Origin: CAYPNP01 sp964412195
Lineage (GTDB): Bacteria; Acidobacteriota; JAAYUB01
Direction of reading: 5' to 3'
Assembly (NCBI GenBank): GCA_964412195.1
Contig: CAYPNP010000001.1
Span: 372,001-436,000 of the forward strand
Length of the DNA: 64,000 nt
In this document: positions 60,498 to 64,000 of the stretch, one piece after another
Layout: every line of letters begins with the position of its first letter
How positions within the stretch are numbered: the stretch's first letter is position 1
The notes under the pieces: model-generated
Seen by the model: only the letters and a program-made list of their open reading frames with translations
Databases searched by the model: none
What the model was told of the DNA's origin: nothing
Program-made: the position numbers and the translations under genes

Positions 60498-61499
60498 ATG
60501 ACCGAACCACAGGAACAGGAAAAGCTCCGCGTGCTCTCGGGGATCCAGCCCTCGGGGAACCTGCACCTGGGCAACTACTTCGCCATGATGAAGCCCATGA
60601 TCGAGTTCCAGCTTGACAGCCAGCTCTTCTGCTTCATCGTCAACTACCACGCCCTGACCAGCGTCACCGAGGGCAAGGTCCTGCGCCAGGGTACCCTCGA
60701 CGCGGCCATGGACTTCCTGGCCCTGGGGCTGGACCCGAACCAGTCCATCTTCTGGGTGCAGTCGGACGTGCCGGAGGTGGTGGAGCTGACCTGGATCCTG
60801 TCCTGCGTCACCTCCATGGGCCTGCTGGAGCGCTGCCACTCCTTCAAGGACAAGGTCGCCCGCGGCCTGGTCCCGAACCACGGCCTGTTTGCCTACCCGG
60901 TGCTGATGGCCGCCGACATCCTGCTCTACCAGGCCAACCTCATCCCGGTGGGCAAGGACCAGAAGCAGCATGTGGAGGTCGCCCGCGACATCGCCGGCAC
61001 CTTCAACCACCTCTACGGCGAGACGTTCGTGCTGCCCGAGCCGCGCATCGACCCGGACGTGGCCACGGTGCCGGGCCTGGACGGCCAGAAGATGAGCAAG
61101 TCCTACGGCAACACCATCGAGATCTTCGCCGAAGAGAACGCCCTGCGCAAGCGGGTCATGAGCATCGTCACCGACTCCACCCCGGTGGAGGCGCCCAAGG
61201 ACCCTGACAAGTGCACCGTGGTGGCCCTCTACAAGCTCTTCGCCACGCCGGCGGAGTTCGACGCCCTGGCCGCCGCCTACCGGCAGGGCGGGCTCGGTTA
61301 CGCCCAGGCCAAGGAGATGCTCTTCGAGAAGATCAACGCCCAGTTCGCTCCGTACCGGGCGCGCCGGGCCGAGCTGGCCATGGACCGGGAGGGAGTCGAG
61401 AAAATCCTGGCCGAGGGGGCCGAGAAGGCCCGCCACATTGCCGTCAAGACGCTGCGGAAAGTGCGGCGGAAGGTCGGGCTCGAATACCGCAAATCCTGA
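60498..61499 (+). CDS. trpS: Tryptophanyl-tRNA synthetase
   Basis: 333 aa, class I aminoacyl-tRNA synthetase that charges tRNA-Trp. The HIGH-type motif is GNLHLGNY in VLSGIQPSGNLHLGNYFAMM, and the KMSKS loop is GLDGQKMSKSYGN. DQKQHVEVARDIA and the Trp-specific region VPNHGLFAYPVLMAADILLY are present. Length is standard for the bacterial short form. GGGAGG lies upstream of ATG 60498. It appears to be monocistronic. Confidence 0.96.
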   Translation: MTEPQEQEKLRVLSGIQPSGNLHLGNYFAMMKPMIEFQLDSQLFCFIVNYHALTSVTEGKVLRQGTLDAAMDFLALGLDPNQSIFWVQSDVPEVVELTWILSCVTSMGLLERCHSFKDKVARGLVPNHGLFAYPVLMAADILLYQANLIPVGKDQKQHVEVARDIAGTFNHLYGETFVLPEPRIDPDVATVPGLDGQKMSKSYGNTIEIFAEENALRKRVMSIVTDSTPVEAPKDPDKCTVVALYKLFATPAEFDALAAAYRQGGLGYAQAKEMLFEKINAQFAPYRARRAELAMDREGVEKILAEGAEKARHIAVKTLRKVRRKVGLEYRKS

Positions 61500-61507
61500 A
61501 ACCGGAT

Positions 61508-61536
61508 TCACCACAGAGGCACAGAGGGCAAAGAGA
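61508..61536. repeat. CACAGAGG word arm, left flank of the low-GC insert
   Basis: TTCACCACAGAGGCACAGAGGGCAAAGAG, 9 bp after trpS. Its degenerate inverse is at 62030-62058, on the other side of the low-GC gene 61555-61917. Confidence 0.7.
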
Positions 61537-61554
61537 CCGAGCGGAGGTGATCCC

Positions 61555-61917
61555 ATGTATGGGGTGCCGAAAGATCTTGATTTAACGCCGTTCGTCGGAG
61601 CGGAGTTGGACCAGCTTGCGGTCTGTCGATATCAGATTGATTTTATTTTTTTTCCGAAGTGTTCTGTTTGTTGCAGAGGCAAATGGGAAGCGCATGGTCC
61701 GGCAGGGGAGTTGATCGACCAGTCCATTGAAGGGGGGCCGTCAGCCCGCTCGGAGTACCGCGTTCATAAACTGCTGGGGAAGACCGTCACAAGAACCCAG
61801 GGCGACCCGCCGGACTCTTTTTCCCTATTCTTTGAGGATGGGAGCATCTTGACGGTATTCGATGATAGCGCACAGTATGAATCGTTCGAAATCGAGCCGG
61901 GCAATATTATCATCTAG
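61555..61917 (+). CDS. Low-GC hypothetical protein (DUF6188-like)
   Basis: 120 aa. The start MYGVPKDLDLTPFVGAELDQ, then VCRYQIDFIFFPKCSVCCRG, GELIDQSIEGG and FSLFFEDGSILTVFDDSAQY resemble the small DUF6188-type proteins that occur in scattered accessory contexts. Single domain, all-beta, no known activity. GC about 48% against 68% around it, and an ideal GGAGGTGA ribosome site. Flanking degenerate inverted arms suggest that it came in as a unit. The ORF frame could start further up, but ATG 61555 is fixed by the ribosome site. Confidence 0.75.
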   Translation: MYGVPKDLDLTPFVGAELDQLAVCRYQIDFIFFPKCSVCCRGKWEAHGPAGELIDQSIEGGPSARSEYRVHKLLGKTVTRTQGDPPDSFSLFFEDGSILTVFDDSAQYESFEIEPGNIII

Positions 61918-62029
61918 TCTTCGATTGAACTCCATTCCATAGAAAAGTATTTTTCCAAGAGAATGTTCTCCGCGGCGACCCGGAGCCGCGGAGTGAATCC
62001 ACGCTTTGGTTTGGAAACCTAAATGTTTG

Positions 62030-62058
62030 TTCTCTGCGTCTCCGCGGCGCGGCGGTGA
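62030..62058. repeat. CTCTGCG/CGGCGG word arm, right flank of the low-GC insert
   Basis: TTCTCTGCGTCTCCGCGGCG... ending GGTGAA. Its reverse complement begins TTCACCGCCGCG and ends GACGCAGAGAA, the same word grammar as the left arm at 61508-61536. Confidence 0.65.
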
Positions 62059-62122
62059 AAAAGATGGGCGCCCGGGAGCGGGTCCCGGGTGCCCGTGGAG
62101 TCGTTGTGGAAGTGCCGTTCAG

Positions 62123-62608
62123 CTACTGGCTCTGCGCGACGGTCTTGAGCGTCAGCAGGATGGCGCGGGCGCGCACCGTCGAGGCCTTCATGCCCTTGGG
62201 ATCCAGGGCGATCGCCTGGGTCAGGTCCTTGACGGCCTCCGCCGGCTTGCCCAGCGAGAGGTACACCTCGCCGCGGCCGGCCAGCGCGTCCACGTTGACC
62301 TGGTTGAACTTCAGCGCCTCGGTGTAGGCCGCCAGCGCCTCCTCCCGCTCGTTGAGCCGCTGGTGGGAGGCGGCGAGGTGGCAGCGGAACACGCTGTCGA
62401 AGGGATCGGCGGCTACGAGGCCCTGGAAGATCTGCTTGGATCGCGCGTACTGCCCGGAGGCAAGCAGGTTGTCGGCCAGCTGGGCGATGGCGTACTGGGC
62501 ACTGCGGGACAGCCCCAGGAACTGGCCGAGGTTGATCTCGCCGTTGACGAGCCGGGTGGACAGCTCCTCGGGGATCCGGACTTCGGGCGGATTCACTTTC
62601 TTCGCCAT
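62123..62608 (-). CDS. TPR chaperone (SycD/LcrH-like), copy 3, paired with the DUF1521 protein
   Basis: 161 aa, TPR units at YAIAQLADNLLASGQYARSK, SVFRCHLAASHQRLNEREEA and VDALAGRGEVYLSLGKPAEA. An N-terminal extension (PPEVRIPEELSTRLVNGEIN) is similar in place to the extensions of other class II chaperones. It lies 13 bp downstream of the DUF1521 gene on the same strand, in the usual substrate-chaperone arrangement. It is probably dedicated to export of that protein by the type III system encoded 3 kb away. Confidence 0.83.
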   Translation of the reverse strand: MAKKVNPPEVRIPEELSTRLVNGEINLGQFLGLSRSAQYAIAQLADNLLASGQYARSKQIFQGLVAADPFDSVFRCHLAASHQRLNEREEALAAYTEALKFNQVNVDALAGRGEVYLSLGKPAEAVKDLTQAIALDPKGMKASTVRARAILLTLKTVAQSQ

Positions 62609-62621
62609 GGTGCCCCTCCTC

Positions 62622-63635
62622 TCACGCCATCTGGGCCCGGCCGCGGGCCAGGGCCAGGTGCTCGCTCAGGTCGAACATCTTCTGCAGGCCTTCGAACATG
62701 TCGCCGATCGACCCCAGCGACTTGGAGATGCCGTCCATGACGCGGCCGACGTCCATCGACTGGGGGCCCTGCCAGAAGCCGCCGCTGCCGCCGTTGCCGT
62801 ACGGGTTGACGCCGGTGTGGGTGGGCGGTTGGTAGTTTTGCAGCGCCTTGGCCAGCGCCTCGCCGATGGCCTTGGCCCATTCCTCGGCGCCGCCGAAGTT
62901 GTTGGGCTTGTTGACCAGCGGGGCCAGATCCTGGCCGAGCTTGAAGGTGTCGCCGCCGTGCTCGCTGCCGATGATCTCCTTGCCTTGGAAGGACCAGTCG
63001 TCGGTCTCCTGCCCCATGACGAAGACGTCCTTGCCGCCGAAGGCGTTGACGCGCTGGAATCCGTCGTGGGTCACGTCGCCGATCTGGCCCTTGCCCTTGT
63101 CGATCCCGCCGATGTTGACCCGGTCGTTGCCGCTGATGATTTCGAGGTTGCTGGTCACGGTCATGTCGTTGTAGGGCTTGGTGTTCACGTTGATCCGGGT
63201 GCCGTCGCCCAGGACGAAGGTCGAGTCGCGTTTGAAATCCCACTTGCCGCCGTCGCCCTCGGCCACGTGCGGGTCGCCCCACACCCGGGTGGACTTGCCG
63301 TCCGGACCCGTGATTTTCCATTCGTACTGCCCGAGCGGCTCGATCTGGTAACCGCCCGGGGTGGTGACCTTGCCGCCCTCGGTGGACAGGCTGCCGGATG
63401 GCGGCGCGCTGTCCTCCAGGGTGGGCGGCGAGACGGGAGTGAAGGGGTTGTTCACCACTTCCGGTCCGAACTGGTGCGCGCCGCCGTTCTGGATGATCTG
63501 GGCGGCCGACTCCAGCAGGTGGGCCGCGCCCGCCAGCAGTTGGCTGATGCCTTGGCCCAGCTGCTGCATGCCGGGGGAGCGCACCTGGTCGAAGATGGGA
63601 TTCTGGATGAACGTGTTGGTGTTGAATTCAATCAT
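62622..63635 (-). CDS. DUF1521 (metal-ion-inducible autocleavage) protein, candidate type III substrate
   Basis: 337 aa. Central DUF1521/MIIA domain, about residues 90-245: STRVWGDPHVAEGDGGKWDF, then STFVLGDGTRINVNTKPYND, TSNLEIISGNDRVNIGGIDK and GDVTHDGFQRVNAFGGKDVF. The GDPH motif (residues 120-123) is the cleavage site between Asp and Pro in rhizobial NopE1, a type III effector cut when Ca2+ binds. The N-terminal 80 residues are polar, with a helix (MQQLGQGISQLLAGAAHLLE), and no Sec signal is seen. The C-terminal helices (MDGISKSLGSIGDMFEGLQK) could be amphipathic. GGAGGTGA precedes ATG 63635. A TPR chaperone follows. Effector, translocator or tip roles are all possible. Confidence 0.85.
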   Translation of the reverse strand: MIEFNTNTFIQNPIFDQVRSPGMQQLGQGISQLLAGAAHLLESAAQIIQNGGAHQFGPEVVNNPFTPVSPPTLEDSAPPSGSLSTEGGKVTTPGGYQIEPLGQYEWKITGPDGKSTRVWGDPHVAEGDGGKWDFKRDSTFVLGDGTRINVNTKPYNDMTVTSNLEIISGNDRVNIGGIDKGKGQIGDVTHDGFQRVNAFGGKDVFVMGQETDDWSFQGKEIIGSEHGGDTFKLGQDLAPLVNKPNNFGGAEEWAKAIGEALAKALQNYQPPTHTGVNPYGNGGSGGFWQGPQSMDVGRVMDGISKSLGSIGDMFEGLQKMFDLSEHLALARGRAQMA

Positions 63636-63787
63636 ACGCCGTCACCTCCGCCAAAAAATTGTCGAAAACAGTCGTGTGGATGGTTCTGTCTATTTATCGC
63701 CGGATAGCGGAGAAAGTTGTGCGGAATTTACCAAACAGTCAGGAATCATTTTCTGCGGAACGGAGCAGGATTGGATTGGTGGCTCTG

Positions 63788-64000
63788 TCACAATCCCGAA
63801 GCTGGCGGTGTGCCGGCGTCCCCGGCCCCGTCCGACCAGCCGTAGAAACTCAGCACGGAGTCGCCGTGCTGGACCTCCCGGACGCACTGCAGCCGGCCGC
63901 AGGCGTCTGGCAGGGGCGTCTTCTTGAAGTGGTTGGCCGCCAGGAGTCCCTCCGGCGCCAGGAGGGCGCACTCCGACAGCAGCTCCAGGGTGCGGTGGTA
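63788..64000 (-). CDS. rsmD: RsmD-like 16S rRNA guanine-N2 methyltransferase, C-terminal part
   Basis: The gene enters from beyond the right edge; 70 codons are visible on the minus strand, ending ASGL-stop. LLAPEGLLAANHFKKTPLPD and REVQHGDSVLSFYGW match the end of the RsmD family (pattern GLLVxEHxKxxxLP...LxxGDTxLxFY), which methylates G966 of 16S rRNA. The catalytic NPPY-type motif would lie outside the window, so function is inferred from the tail only. Confidence 0.75.
   Translation of the reverse strand, partial: YHRTLELLSECALLAPEGLLAANHFKKTPLPDACGRLQCVREVQHGDSVLSFYGWSDGAGDAGTPPASGL

Noticed and set aside
63690..63971. 93-aa minus-strand ORF at the right edge
   Set aside because: Out of frame with the RsmD-like tail, which has a clear family match and explains the region.

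Overview
This is a GC-rich (roughly two-thirds G+C) bacterial window with dense, high-GC3 coding. The best guess at lineage is Acidobacteriota or a close relative. The main reasons are the helix-turn-helix N-termini built around 'SWKEIAA.LGR..RT.QRWEK', small conserved proteins of the kind common in that phylum, and intergenic arrays of degenerate short words. This is inference: there is no rRNA marker, and I saw no tRNA or CRISPR array.

Layout. 1-230 is the end of a ComEA-like HhH protein. 455-6722 is an operon for a group 3b-type [NiFe] (sulf)hydrogenase (beta, gamma, small, large subunits, maturation protease), followed by a lone receiver-domain protein and a sensor histidine kinase. 6839-11154 holds RmuC, an S9 peptidase and a PNPOx-like protein. 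11.5-16.9 kb is an accessory island: a radical SAM/SPASM enzyme, an HTH regulator, several very small ORFs and membrane proteins, and three exact copies of the palindrome TTCGGAATTCCGAA. 16.9-20.7 kb encodes two ABC exporter half-transporters. 21-28 kb holds an HtrA-like protease, three tandem paralogues with HTH, one membrane segment and FG-GAP repeats, and a haem-binding DUF3365-like membrane protein. 28-40.7 kb holds an SdpR/SdpI pair, two vWA proteins, CopZ/CopA, a ferredoxin-like protein, a low-GC Asp-box beta-propeller gene and a LamG-like protein. 40.9-43.1 kb is a PqqD / HPr-kinase-like / radical SAM operon, probably a RiPP pathway. 43.2-46.1 kb holds a methyltransferase, signal peptidase I and an EamA transporter.

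46.2-59.7 kb is the centrepiece: a non-flagellar type III secretion locus in the order sctI-J-N-O-P-Q-(FliO-like)-R-S-T-hyp-(TPR chaperone)-U, then sctF-(TPR chaperone)-V. It departs from textbook injectisomes in several ways. SctQ carries an N-terminal FHA domain. The needle-like domain sits at the C-terminus of a 230-aa protein with a long Gly-rich front. A FliO-like protein precedes SctR. SctU has NPEH in place of NPTH. SctC, SctD, SctK, SctL and SctW are not in the window. At 62.1-63.6 kb a DUF1521 (metal-ion-inducible autocleavage type) protein with an intact GDPH motif is paired with another TPR chaperone, and is a good candidate secreted substrate. trpS, a small Lys-rich protein, a low-GC insert and the end of rsmD complete the window.

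A second theme is non-coding. Most long intergenic gaps carry arrays of degenerate 6-9 bp words. These are often arranged as nested inverted repeats between gene ends, and the same composite elements recur tens of kb apart.
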